A stretch of 64,000 nt of DNA from Salvia splendens (taxonomy: Eukaryota > Streptophyta > Magnoliopsida > Lamiales > Lamiaceae). Of the stretch, positions 47,229-58,215 are shown piece by piece. A program made the translations under genes and the position numbers. The stretch is taken from assembly GCF_004379255.2 (NCBI RefSeq), contig NC_056040.1, positions 22,704,120 through 22,768,119 of the forward strand, given 5' to 3'. Positions within the stretch are counted from its first letter, which is position 1. The number at the start of each line of letters is the position of its first letter. Under the pieces are notes generated by a model. The model worked only from the letters and a program-made list of their open reading frames with translations, was not told the origin of the DNA and made no database searches.

Positions 47229-48019
47229 AGAAAATTACACGGAATAAACAAAGGTAAACAGAGTCGAGAAGTCATCTTTCCGCAAGACGAGATACGCTCC
47301 GGAAGTGCCCTCGGATTGGCGTATCGTCCTAAAAGATAAAACGGCTTCGCCTATGAAGGAGCAACACTGCTAACAGCAGAGCTCCGGCGAACGGGAGTAA
47401 GACAAGAGCAGAGCTTTGATGGGAAGATTATGCAGAGAGGAAGAGAGCGTGTGTGCAAAATGCTTGAGTTTGTTGTGTATAGAATGCAAGGGATACAGGC
47501 CTTAAGTCCACCTGCAGGGGTTTTACGAGAGTCAACAGACATAATGTCTGTCATCAAGGCCATTGATTGTAACCGCCGGGGGTTACTGACTGTTGCACTA
47601 ACTGTTGGGAGCTGAAGAAACACGATGCACCTTGATATGACGTGGACCAGGACCCCCATGAGTTGGGATCCGTCGGGTACAACGTGAAATTTTATGTGGT
47701 CTAAAAAGAATAGGCGGGGCTCGAACCACGCTCAATGACCGGCTCCAAAGAACAGTCCAAACACCACTCAAAGACCAATTGTCAAGATTCAAGTCCACAA
47801 CACACGGGTCATGATGCGTGGCGGGCGGGCGGGCAGCAGCTACGTGTGAACTCTATCGCCCGTCTTATTCCACGATAATTATTACACGTAATAATTAATC
47901 TTATTAAATACGTTTTCAAAGAAGTTTATCACCCGATGTGAGATAATTAACACTTAGTTAATTAATCTCTTGATTTTTCTCATAGCTTATTTCTAACTTT
48001 ATTGTGACCAACTTAAACA
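47229..48019. other. Unassigned GC-richer segment
   Basis: The segment contains CGCAAGACGAGATACGCTCC, GCGTATCGTCCTAAAAG and CTAACTGTTGGGAGCTG. Its style recalls a Copia LTR fragment, but I find no paired LTR or target duplication. No long frame with a known motif is present. Confidence 0.25.
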
Positions 48020-48271
48020 CTCCCTCTATCCGCCATTAGGAGTCCCATTTGAGTTCGGCATGAGTTTTAAGAAATGTAGAGAAAAGTGAGTGAGAAAAGA
48101 TAGTGGAATATGAAACCCATTTTTATATATTAATTTTATAATAGAATGTGAGTGGAATGAGTTAGTGGAAAGTGATGTGTACCTATCATTTACAATAAAA
48201 GTGAACCGGGACTCCTAATGGCGGACGGACTAAAATGGTAAAGCGAGACTCCTAATGGCGGACGAAGGGAG
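48020..48271. mobile_element. Stowaway-like MITE
   Basis: CTCCCTCTATCCGCCATTAG at the left and CTAATGGCGGACGAAGGGAG at the right are complementary. Confidence 0.8.
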
Positions 48272-48500
48272 TACGTCATTTCTCACTCACCGGGAATCGA
48301 ATTTGAGAAAATGAATATACTATAGTCATCTACTCAGAATGTAGATCGACTCTATTACATTTAATTCAACAAAATTAAATGTCTCGTCACATTTATTATT
48401 AGTCAAAGTCATTTGACCAAACACGATTCCAACATAAATATTCTTTTTGCCACCAAAAATAATTTCTTGAGTGGTCTATACTAGTTTTAATAAGAAATTA

Positions 48501-48749
48501 CTCCCTCCGTCTGTAAAATGTTGTCCATGTTTGATTCAGCACGAGTTAAGAAATGTGAAGAAAAGTGAGTGAAAAAAGTTAGTGGAATGTAGGCCCTGCA
48601 TTTATATGTTTTATAGTAATAGAATGTGAGGGTAATGAATTAGTCGAAAGTGAGGTCTATTTACCAAATATGAAAAAAAGCAAAGTGGACAACATTTCAC
48701 GGACTGACCGAAATGGCAAAACTGGACAATATTTAACGGACGAAGGAAG
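48501..48749. mobile_element. Stowaway-like MITE
   Basis: CTCCCTCCGTCTGTAAAATG at the left and AACGGACGAAGGAAG at the right are complementary and flanked by TA. Confidence 0.8.
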
Positions 48750-48975
48750 TAATAAATAAGAGAATAGAGAAAAAATGGAAAAAAATATGAAAATGAATGA
48801 AAAAATGAATAAAATATGAGAGAAGAGAGAAAATGTGGGTAGAATAGTGTTAATAATTTGAAAAAATCTCTGAATCCCTAGAAAGATTACTCCTTTTTTT
48901 AGCGACATGATATTTTATGTAATTTTATTTCATGTGTTAATTGAAAAAAAAGAAGAAAGAATGAAAAAATATAAA

Positions 48976-49020
48976 TAATATATATATATATATATATATG
49001 TTCTATCTTTAACGCAACCC

Positions 49021-49076
<56 letters not shown>

Positions 49077-49100
49077 GGGTTGCGTTAAAGATAGAACCCT
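48976..49100. repeat. TA microsatellite between two inverted element ends
   Basis: TA runs at about 48978-49000 and 49019-49073 enclose the palindromic pair GTTCTATCTTTAACGCAACC and GGTTGCGTTAAAGATAGAAC. The first is a lone terminus; the second is the left end of the element at 49073. Confidence 0.8.
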
Positions 49101-49437
49101 TCTTAAGTGTAGAACCTAGAACTCTACATATTTTATTCATTGGATGAGGAAAAAATGACGGTCAAGATTAAAAATCATACATATCAGACTATGTTTTCAC
49201 GACATTCCGGACTCAACATGTGAAAAAACTCACATGTTGATGGAAGAATGAATGAAACGAAGAAGAGTCCATGCATGCTTTATTTTTTCACTTATCTGCA
49301 TTCACCCATTAATAATAGTTTTGGTTGTAATGGGAAGTTGTTGTGCAAATCAACACCATTGGATTAAAAGATCTAACGATCTCCGTTTGGCATTTGTTCT
49401 ACGTTTAAGAATGGTTCTATCTTGATCACAATCCTAT
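49073..49437. mobile_element. Short TIR element inserted in a TA repeat
   Basis: The left end GGGTTGCGTTAAAGATAGAA matches the reverse complement of the right end (GGATTGTGATCAAGATAGAA) and continues to share TTCTTAA and GTAGAAC. TA repeats lie on both sides. No coding potential is present. Confidence 0.7.
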
Positions 49438-49655
49438 ATATATATACATATATATATATATGGGTGCATTATAATGATAACCCCAATTTCCGTAATAACC
49501 CTATAACTAAATCTGGACCACACATTTTTAAAATCACGTGGTCTAGATTCAAACTTAGATTTACTTCATAAAAAAAAGCGCGGGGGTAAATATATCATTT
49601 CGCTCATGATAAAATTTACGTATCCAAATTTCGCTCATTTAATTTCTGAATTTCG

Positions 49656-50284
49656 CTCATTTTTATCATTTTATCAGTCAGTCAAAGTATCATTTTATCA
49701 ACTCAGAGTATCATTCTATCCGGCAAAACTATCATTCTATGCAATAAACCTATCATTTTATCAGTCAGTCAAAAGTATCATTTTATCAACTCAGAGTATC
49801 ATTCTATCCGGCAAAACTATCATTCTATGCAATAAACCTATCATTTTATCATTTTCTCATTTTATCAGTCAGTCAAAAGTATCATTTTATCAACTCAGAG
49901 TATCATTCTATCCGGCAAAACTATCATTCTATGCAATAAACCTATCATTTTATCATTTTACCAGTCAGTCAAAAGTATCATTTTATCAACTTAGAGTATC
50001 ATTCTATGCAATAAACCTAACATATATCATTTTATCATTTTATCAGTCAGTCAAAAGTATCATTTTATCAACTCAGAGTATCATTCTATCCGGCAAAACT
50101 ATCATTCTATGCAATAAACCTAATATAATCGGCACAATACATAATATACAAACCTACAAAGCAGTAAATGTATCATTTTATCAACTCAGAGTATCATTTT
50201 TATAAGGTTACTGCCATTTTATCCGCTTAGATTATCATTTTATCTGGTAAAAGTATTATTTTATTAAACAAAAATGTCATTTTA
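49656..50284. repeat. TATCATT minisatellite with higher-order structure, left part
   Basis: The basic unit is about 21 bases beginning TATCATTYTAT. Four variants (ending in AGTCAGTCAAAAG, CAACTCAGAG, CCGGCAAAAC and GCAATAAACC) follow one another in order, giving a unit of about 88 bases that repeats several times, with some variants missing in later copies. The array stops at the Copia LTR. Confidence 0.88.
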
Positions 50285-51738
50285 TGAAGGGGCTGGCAGC
50301 GGAAGCGTGCGTTCAAAACGGATCACATGAATTTGATCTATTTAGCAGATTATTTAGACAAAATCTATTCGCGTAATTATCACATGTATCATGCTCATAA
50401 CTTGAATTAAAACATGCTTTAGCACATAAAATTCCTAAAACATGCTTACTACGGAATTAGCCAATTTACCTCGTTGATTCAATCAAGAATCGATGATGGC
50501 TTGCTCCGTCTCCACGTGAAGATCTTCAATACAAGGCCTCGGATCTTCTGACTGGTGTCCCGGACTATACGCTGATATTTGTGTGGGCAAATCTCACCAA
50601 CGTACTAGGACTCGAATAATGGAAGACAGAACTCAGCTCACGGAGGGAGAACAATTTTCGAAAACTCTCTCAAGAGGGGGGGGCGAAAATTTTGAAAAAT
50701 AATTGTTGTGTTTTCTGTCTCCTTTATTCTCCTATTTATATAAGTCACATATTGTGCCCAGTCAGGGATCTAAGGAAGAATCTGGAACATGCCTCACCCA
50801 ATTAGCTTTTTACTAATCAAATTGAACCCACAATTTAATATAAGCTTATATTGGAATATTACGAGCAGCCACTACAGAAGTAATATTGCACTGCCTTCCA
50901 AATCCGAAATTACAAGTATTCCGGGTTTCCTTTAATTGTATTTGATTTATTTCCCGCGCTTAAGATGGAAACATCCATTAATTAATTAATGTCTGCTATA
51001 GACTTAATTAATTAACATATTTCGAATTCCAAGAGTGGACTTAGCAGGAAACTCTTATTTATTATTCGTAGAGTAATCAAACTCCAACTAGCTAGGTTCC
51101 GAATAATAAAACCTTGTTTCGAGCTCCTCTTGTGGATGTTATCAAACGAGACTCTCCTCGCGCACGTTTCAACATAATAGCAATCCTAGCACCTCTAGAT
51201 AATGATCACCACTACCCAATATACCTGGATCGTTGGGTTACGAAAAACCCGCACCTTTGGTAAGTCAAAGTAGTGGATACTCAATATCGTATGCTCAATG
51301 CTAACGTACATTGATTAAGAAATTAATTCTCAAGATCTCGTCTTTCAGTAGATAGCATAAAGACTCGTCTTGCTGTTAGATCCATTCAGTGCTATACCAC
51401 ACCAACGTCATCTTATTTCAATAAGGTTTAGAAATAATCGGACTGACATTGCAACCTTTCGCGATAGGTAGTCTAGGCCTATCTAGGTTGTGAAATTCTT
51501 ATTTTTCTTTGTTTAGAACTGACCGTGTTACCTTAAATTGGACGACGCCCACAACCGATCTACTAAAATAAAGACTTAGACTTTGTTACGTTTGCTCATA
51601 CATTTAAATATGCAATAAACAACCATTGAATGTAAAACATAACAACATTATGACAAAAATAATCTGTTGCATTTATTGGAAAATAACCATTAGAGTTTTA
51701 CAGTATCCAATCACTCGAAAGGTGATTTCTAGTATACA
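50285..51738 (-). repeat. 3' LTR of the 7-kb Copia
   Basis: This is the terminal repeat downstream of the RNase H region. Next to it, 51740-51900 contains a local duplication of GGATCTGCCAGGTTGTTCTC. Confidence 0.9.
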
Positions 51739-51899
51739 AGGATCTGCCAGGTTGTTCTCTGACGTGGCTATCAAACTCCCATCCCTGAAAGCGAGTTGAG
51801 GTCTTAAATGAGTCGAACTCCCATCCCTTAAACGTGGCTATCGAACGGTTTTACCGCCAAAGCCTTTGTAAAAGGATCTGCCAGGTTGTTCTCTGACTC

Positions 51900-54800
51900 A
51901 ATCTTGACCACTTTTATGTCTCATCTCTGCACTATATCTCTAATGATATGATACTACCGCTCTATGTGTTTGCTCGCTTTGTGAGCTCTTGGTTCTTTCG
52001 AGTTTGCCACAGCACCAGAATTGTTACAATAAATGGTGATGCTCTTGGGCAGATTCGAAACCACACCTAAATCCATAAGGAAGTTCTTGAGCCATACAAC
52101 CTCTTTTGCAGCCTCCGAAGCGGCCACATACTCGGCTTCCATGGTCGAGTCCGCGATGCATTTCTGCTTCACACTCTTCCAAATTACGGCTCCACCTCCT
52201 AAGGTGAACACATATCCTGAAGTAGATTTTCTCGAGTCCTGATCAGCTTGAAAGTCTGAGTCAGTATATCCCAAAGGATAGAGCTCGGCTGCATTGTAAA
52301 CTAGAGCATAGTCCTTAGTCCGTTTAAGGTACTTGAGTATGTTCTTTACAGCAGTCCAATGTCCTTGGCCCAGATTCGACTGATATCTTGCCACCATGCC
52401 AATAGCAAAGCAAATATCTGGTCTAGTACAAAGCATAGCATACATGAGACTTCCAACTGCCGAAGCATATGGAATCCTTCTCATTGCTTGTATCTCAGAC
52501 GACGTTTTAGGGCACATCTCTTGAGATAAATGGATGCCATGTCTAAAAGGTAAGAAACCTTTCTTGGCATCCTGCATGCTAAAATGACTAAGTACTGTTT
52601 CGATGTAAGATTCTTGAGATAAGCACAACATCTTCTTATCTCGATTCCGAAGAACCTTGATCCCGAGGATGTGTCCCGCGTCTCCCATATCCTTCATCTC
52701 GAACTGGTTTGATAACCATGTTCGAACTGATGACAACATCTTTTTATTGTTTCCAATTAGAAGAATGTCATCTACATATAAAACTAAGAACACCACATTC
52801 CCCTTATCAACTTTCTTATACACGCAGCTTTCACTTGGGCACTTTTCGAATCCAAACTTGCAAACAGTTTGATCGAAACATTGGTTCCACGATCTGGATG
52901 CTTGCTTGGGCCATAAATGGCCTTCTTAAGCTTCCAAACCATGTGTTCTTTGCCCTTTATGGCATATCCTTCGGGTTGTTCCATGTAGATGGTCTCCTCA
53001 AGACTGCCGTTTAGAAATGCAGTCTTAACGTCCATCTGCCATACATCCCAATCCATATAAGCTGCAATAGACAACAGTATCCGGATCGATTTGAGCATGG
53101 CCACTGGGGAGAAGGTCTCATCATAATCGATGCCTTCCTTTTGGGTATACCCATTGGCCACTAGTCTTGCTTTGAAGACTTTAACTCGTCCATCGGGTCC
53201 ACGTTTACGTTTATATATCCACTTGCTCCCAATGGCAGTACAGCCTTCGGGTAGGACGGACAAATCGTAGACGTCTTTGTCTATCATAGATTGTAGTTCC
53301 GAATCCATTGCTTTCACCCATTCGCAATGATCGACATCCGTCTGCGTCTCCGCAAAGTTCCAGGGTTCTAATACATTGCTGTCCGAGAAGTGATCCATAG
53401 ATTATCCCAAACCAATATATCTGTCGGGCTCTTGCGAGACCCTCCCACTGCGGCGCGGCACTACAATATTTTGAGTAGAAGTTGAAGTTTCGGGAATTGT
53501 TTGTACACTTGGTACTTGTTCTTGGTTAATGGAACTTGTGACAGAAGTTAGCTCATCAAGAGCCACTTCACTGCTGGGTTTATGATTCATTACATAGTCT
53601 TCCTCTAAGAATGTCGCGTGAGTGCTCACAATGACTTTCTTATCTCGGAGACTAAAGAATTCATAACCTTTCGTTCCTTTGGGGTATCCTATAAACAAAC
53701 ATACCTCCGTCCTAGATCCTAGCTTAGTTGGATCCTTTTCCAATACATGAGCCGGGCAACCCCAAACCTTGAGATGTGCTAGATTGGGCTTACGCCCAGT
53801 CCACAACTCATATGGAGTTTTAGGTACGGATTTTGATGGTAAATTGTCTAAAATGTGACTTGCGGAAAGCAAGGCATGTCCCCAAAACGAAATAGGCAGA
53901 CGTGCATAACTCATCATCGATCGAACCATGTTTAATAAGGTCCTGTTCCTTCTTTCAGCCACACTGTTCTGCTGGGGCGTGCCCGGCGCAGTCAGTTGGG
54001 ATTGAATTCCCACTTCCGATAAGTAGTCTAAAAATTCGGCACTGAGGTATTCGCCTCCACGATCAGATCGTAGGCATTTGATATTCTTCCCATGATACTT
54101 CTCCACAGGAGTCTTAAAGTCTTTAAACTTGTCAAAAGACTCTGACTTGTGACGCATCAAGTAGACATATCCAATTTTCGAGAAGTCATCAATAAATGTG
54201 ATGAAGTATCGAAAACCACCTCTTGCCTCAGTTGACATTGGTCCACATACATCGGAATGAACGAGCTCGAGTACTTCCTTGGACCTATTGCCCTTAGCCT
54301 TAAAAGGCCTCTTGGTCATCTTGCCTTCTAAGCATGACTCACACTTATGAAAAGGTTCCTCCTCTAGACCTTTGATAAGATCTTGTTGAACAAGAGAATG
54401 GATCCTCCTTTCATTGGCATGACCAAGTCTAAGGTGCCACAAGTACGTTTCGTTCATTGAATTTGAAGGTTCTTTTCGTTTCTTTGAAATTTTCGATGTT
54501 GTATTGAGTTCTGATTTGCGATTATTAAACTGTGTAGAAGTGATTGTGTACAGATTGTTTTCCATGATACCACGACAGATATAAGAACCATCTTTCTTAA
54601 TAACGCAGTTGTCATTAAAAGAAATCGAATATCCATCATAAACCAATTTAGAAACTGAAATTAAATTTCTTCTAAAAGAAGGTATCAACAAAACATTCTT
54701 CAAAATCAAAAATCTATCACTACTAAAACGCAAATAAATGTCTCCCACTGCAACGGCCGCCACTTTGGTAGCGTCGCCCAGCTGGACTTCGATCTCACGA

Positions 54801-55777
54801 TCATGTAGCCGTCTTGTCACCTGCAATAAGTCAGGATCAAAACAAATATGATCAGTGGATCCTGTGTCAATAACCCAAGTGCAAATTGATGTCGAAGTCA
54901 AACAAGACTCGACAACTAGAGCCTGGTGCATACCTGTAGCCTTGCCCCGTTTAGGACAGTCTGGCTTCCAATTCCCCTTTTCTCCACACTTGAAACACTT
55001 CCCCGTGGGCTTCTTGTTAGCCCTCTTCTTCTTCTTTCCCTTAGCTATCCTGGCCGGTCCTGAGTTCGGTGCCTGCCTTTTTCCTTTGCTAGGCTTTAAG
55101 CCAGAGGAACGAGGCGCCGAAATCATCATGGCCGCCTTAGCCTGGACCATAAGGTCCTCTGCCGACTGGAGTTCAGTCAACAGCTCTGCCAAGGTGTAAT
55201 TCCTTTTGTTCATCTCGAAGTTGAGCTTGAACTGCTGGAAGCTAGGGGGAAGACTTTGAAGGATTATCGTTACCTGGGACTCGGGATCGATTGTCCCTCC
55301 CGGTGGCCCATCATCTCGACGCCTGTCTCGGCGTCTCGGCTCGTCGGGTGCCGACGCCTCTCGGCCAGGCGCTCGCACGGTGGCGCGCGCCTCTCGGCCA
55401 GCGTCTCGACGCCCGGCTCGACCCTCCGAGCCGTCGGGTGTCGCGAGCTCTTGGCCAGCGGCGCGCACAGTGGCGCGCCCGCTCTCGGCCAGCTCGGACC
55501 TTCCGCCTAGGGTTCGGCCCGGTGTCTCGCGGTGTCTCGGTGGCTCTCGGACGAGCCACCACTCCGCGCCAGTCACCGCCGTGTCGACCTTGACCCGGGT
55601 TCCGTCTGGTGCGTGTGGTCTCGGCCGGCGGCGCGCACGAGTCTTCACTCGTTCGCGCGTCGCCCCGTGATCACGGCTCCCGGCTCCCACTGTCTCGACA
55701 TCCCTTTCTCGATCGTACGTGGTGCGTTCGAGCAATTCAAGTTCTTTGATTCGATAGTTCTTGAGTTCATCATGCAT
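51900..55777 (-). pseudogene. Copia gag-pol with foreign GC-rich N-terminal insert
   Basis: The reading starts at the ATG at 55777 (MHDELKNYRIKELELLER). An Arg-rich block encoded by GC-rich DNA (about 55290-55700) follows where the first half of gag is expected. The normal gag resumes at TIILQSLPPSFQQF. The zinc knuckle CFKCGEKGNWKPDC has Asn in place of the usual His. Then come the protease (WVIDTGSTDHIC), the integrase zinc-binding and core motifs (WHLRLGHAN, CESC, HSDVCGP, LRSDRGGEY) and reverse transcriptase (YVDD at about 52770) with RNase H. A TAA at 53402-53404 interrupts the frame between integrase and reverse transcriptase. A frameshift occurs near 52910, and further stops follow KHIER at 51954. 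The element is defective. Confidence 0.88.
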
Positions 55778-55893
55778 AATTAATTAAACAAAATACCAAG
55801 AACATGCTTCGCAATCAAATAACACATGCATACATCAATTTCACGAAATTTAAATCCAAATAATCAGAGCCAAAGACTGGCTCTGATTCCAAC

Positions 55894-57333
55894 TGAAGGG
55901 GCTGGCAGCGGAAGCGTGCGTTCAAAACGGATCACATGAATTTGATCTATTTAGCAGATTATTTAGACAAAATCTATTCGCGTAATTATCACATGTATCA
56001 TGCTCATAACTTGAATTAAAACATGCTTTAGCACATAAAATTCCTAAAACATGCTTACTACGGAATTAGCCAATTTACCTCGTTGATTCAATCAAGAATC
56101 GATGATGGCTTGCTCCGTCTCCACGTGAAGATCTTCAATACAAGACCTCGGATCTTCTGACTGGTGTCCCGGACTATACGCTGATATTTGTGTGGGTAAA
56201 TCACACCAACGTACTAGGACTCGAATAATGGAAGACAGAACTCAGCTCACGGAGGGAGCACAATTTTCGAAAACTCTCTCAAGAGGGGGAGGGGCGAAAA
56301 TTTTGTAAAATAGTTGTTGTGTTTTCTGTCTCCTTTATTCTCCTATTTATATAAGTCACATATTGGGCCCAGTCAGGGATCTAAGGAAGAATCTGGAACA
56401 TGTCTCACCCAATTAGCTTTTTACTAATCAAATTGAACCCACAATTTAATATAAGCTTATATTGGAATATTACGAGCAGCCACTACAGAAGTAATATTGC
56501 ACTGCCTTCCAAATCCGAAATTACAAGTATTCCGGGTTTCCTTTAATTGTATTTGATTTATTTCCCGCGCTTAAGATGGAAACATCCATTAATTAATTAA
56601 TGTCTGCTATAGACTTAATTAATTAACATATTTCGAATTCCAAGAGTGGACTTAGTAAGAAACTCTTATTTATTATTCATAGAGTAATCAAACTCCAACT
56701 AGCTAGGTTCCGAATAATAAAACCTCGTTTCGAGCTCCTCTTGTGGATGTTATCAAACGAGACTCTCCTCGCGCACGTTTCAACATAATAGCAATCCTAG
56801 CACCTCTAGATAATGATCACCACTACCCAAATAACTGGATCGTTGGGTTACGAAAAACCCGCACCTTTGGTAAGCTCAATATCGTATGCTCAATGCTAAC
56901 GTACATTGATTAAGAAATTAATTATCAAGACCTCGTCTTTCAGTAGATAGCATAAAGACTCGTCTTGCTGTTAGATCCATTCAGTGCTATACCACACCAA
57001 CGTCATCTTATTTCAATAAGGTTTAGAAATAATCGGACTGACATTGCAACCTTTCGCGATAGGTAGTCTAGGCCTATCTAGGTTGTGAAATTCTTATTTT
57101 TCTTTGTTTAGAACTGACCGTGTTACCTTAAATTGGACGACGCCCACAACCGGTCTACTAAAACAAAGACTTAGACTTTGTTACGTTTGCTCATACATTT
57201 AAATATGCAATAAACAACCATTAAATGTAAAACATAACAACATTATGACGAAAATAATCTGTTGCATTTATTGGAAAATAACCATTAGAGTTTTACAGTA
57301 TCCAATCACTCGAAAGGTGATTTCTAGTATACA
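55894..57333 (-). repeat. 5' LTR of the 7-kb Copia
   Basis: This is the promoter-side LTR for the minus-strand transcript. It lacks about 16 bases present in the 3' copy near 51268-51283. Confidence 0.9.
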
Positions 57334-57748
57334 AAACCCTAACATTTTATACACCAAAAATACCTATCATTCTATCGGCTGAAAGTATCATTCTACCCGG
57401 CAAAACTATCATTCTATCGGCTGAAAGTATCATTCTATCCGGCAAAACTATCATTTTATGCAGTAAACCTAACATTTATAAGCTAAAGGTATCATTTTAT
57501 CAACTCAGAGTATTATTCTATCCGGAAAAACTATCATTCTATGCAATAAACCTAACATATATCATTTTATCAGTCAGTCAAAAGTATCATTTTATCAACT
57601 CAGAGTATCATTCTATGCAATAAACCTATCATTTTATCAGTCAGTCAAAAGTATCATTTTATCAACTCAGAGTATTATTCTATCCGTCAAAACTATCATT
57701 CTATGCAATAAACATATCATTTTATCATTTTATCATTTTACGTGATTT
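57334..57748. repeat. TATCATT minisatellite, right part
   Basis: This continues the 49656-50284 array beyond the Copia, with the same 21-base units in a more disordered arrangement and a further variant, ATCGGCTGAAAG. Confidence 0.85.
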
Positions 57749-58215
57749 TTGGCGAAATTCAGAAATTAAATGAGGGAAATGACTGTTTTACTCCCGCGCT
57801 TTTTTTATGAAGTAAATCTAAGTTTGAATCTCAAAACTATCATTCTATGCAATAAACCTATCATTTTATCATTTTATCATTTTACGTGATATTTGGCGAA
57901 ATTCAGAAATTAAATGAGGGAAATGACAGTTTTACCCCCGCGCTTTTTTTTATGAAGTAAATCTAAGTTTGAATCTCAACCGAATGATTAGAAATATGTG
58001 TGGTCCAGATTTGGTTATAGGGTTATTACGATATTTAGGGGTTATCATATGATCACGACTCTATATATATATATATATATTTAATAATAAGTTATCTTGA
58101 TTGAGATAAATAAATAAAATTTTCAGTTGATTGAAGGAATACTTATTTATAGATAAACATGTCGAATTTGAGATATTTTATATTTCTATTTAATCATAAA
58201 TCATTAATGAAAAAA

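Larger units (their letters stand above)
50285..57333 (-). mobile_element. Copia retrotransposon, 7 kb, with about 1.45-kb LTRs
   Basis: The LTRs at 50285-51738 and 55894-57333 start TGAAGGGGCTGGCAGC and end CTAGTATACA and are nearly identical apart from an internal deletion of about 16 bases in the 5' copy. The coding strand is minus. The primer binding site TTGGAATCAGAGCC abuts the 5' LTR. I see no matching 5-bp target duplication (TTTTA against AAACC), perhaps because the target is a tandem repeat or because of recombination. Its LTR is related to the older one at 1683-3239. Confidence 0.92.
49462..58061. mobile_element. Long-TIR element with central minisatellite, split by a Copia
   Basis: The left arm (from GGGTGCATTATAATGATAAC through GTAATAACCCTATAAC, TCTGGACCACACAT, ACTTAGATTTACTTCAT and CGCGGG to TTTAATTTCTGAATTTCGC, about 190 bases) is the reverse complement of the right arm ending at about 58061. 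Part of the right arm is duplicated (57749-57838 and 57885-57980). TA repeats flank both ends. The centre is a TATCATT-type minisatellite and holds the 7-kb Copia. Without the Copia the element would be about 1.5 kb and non-coding. Confidence 0.75.

Noticed and set aside
47700..47760. A tRNA-like GGGGCTCGAACCACG box
   Set aside because: There is no matching acceptor stem or A box, so no tRNA gene can be folded here.
49606..50205. A 199-residue open frame on the plus strand
   Set aside because: It is a translation of the 21-base minisatellite. There is no promoter context and no known protein; it is treated as a repeat.
55256..55783. Several overlapping plus-strand frames in GC-rich DNA
   Set aside because: They are antisense shadows of the Arg-rich gag insert; GC-rich DNA lacks stops by chance.
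49600..57750. CRISPR-like regular repeats
   Set aside because: The units are contiguous tandem repeats without unique spacers, in a plant nuclear context.
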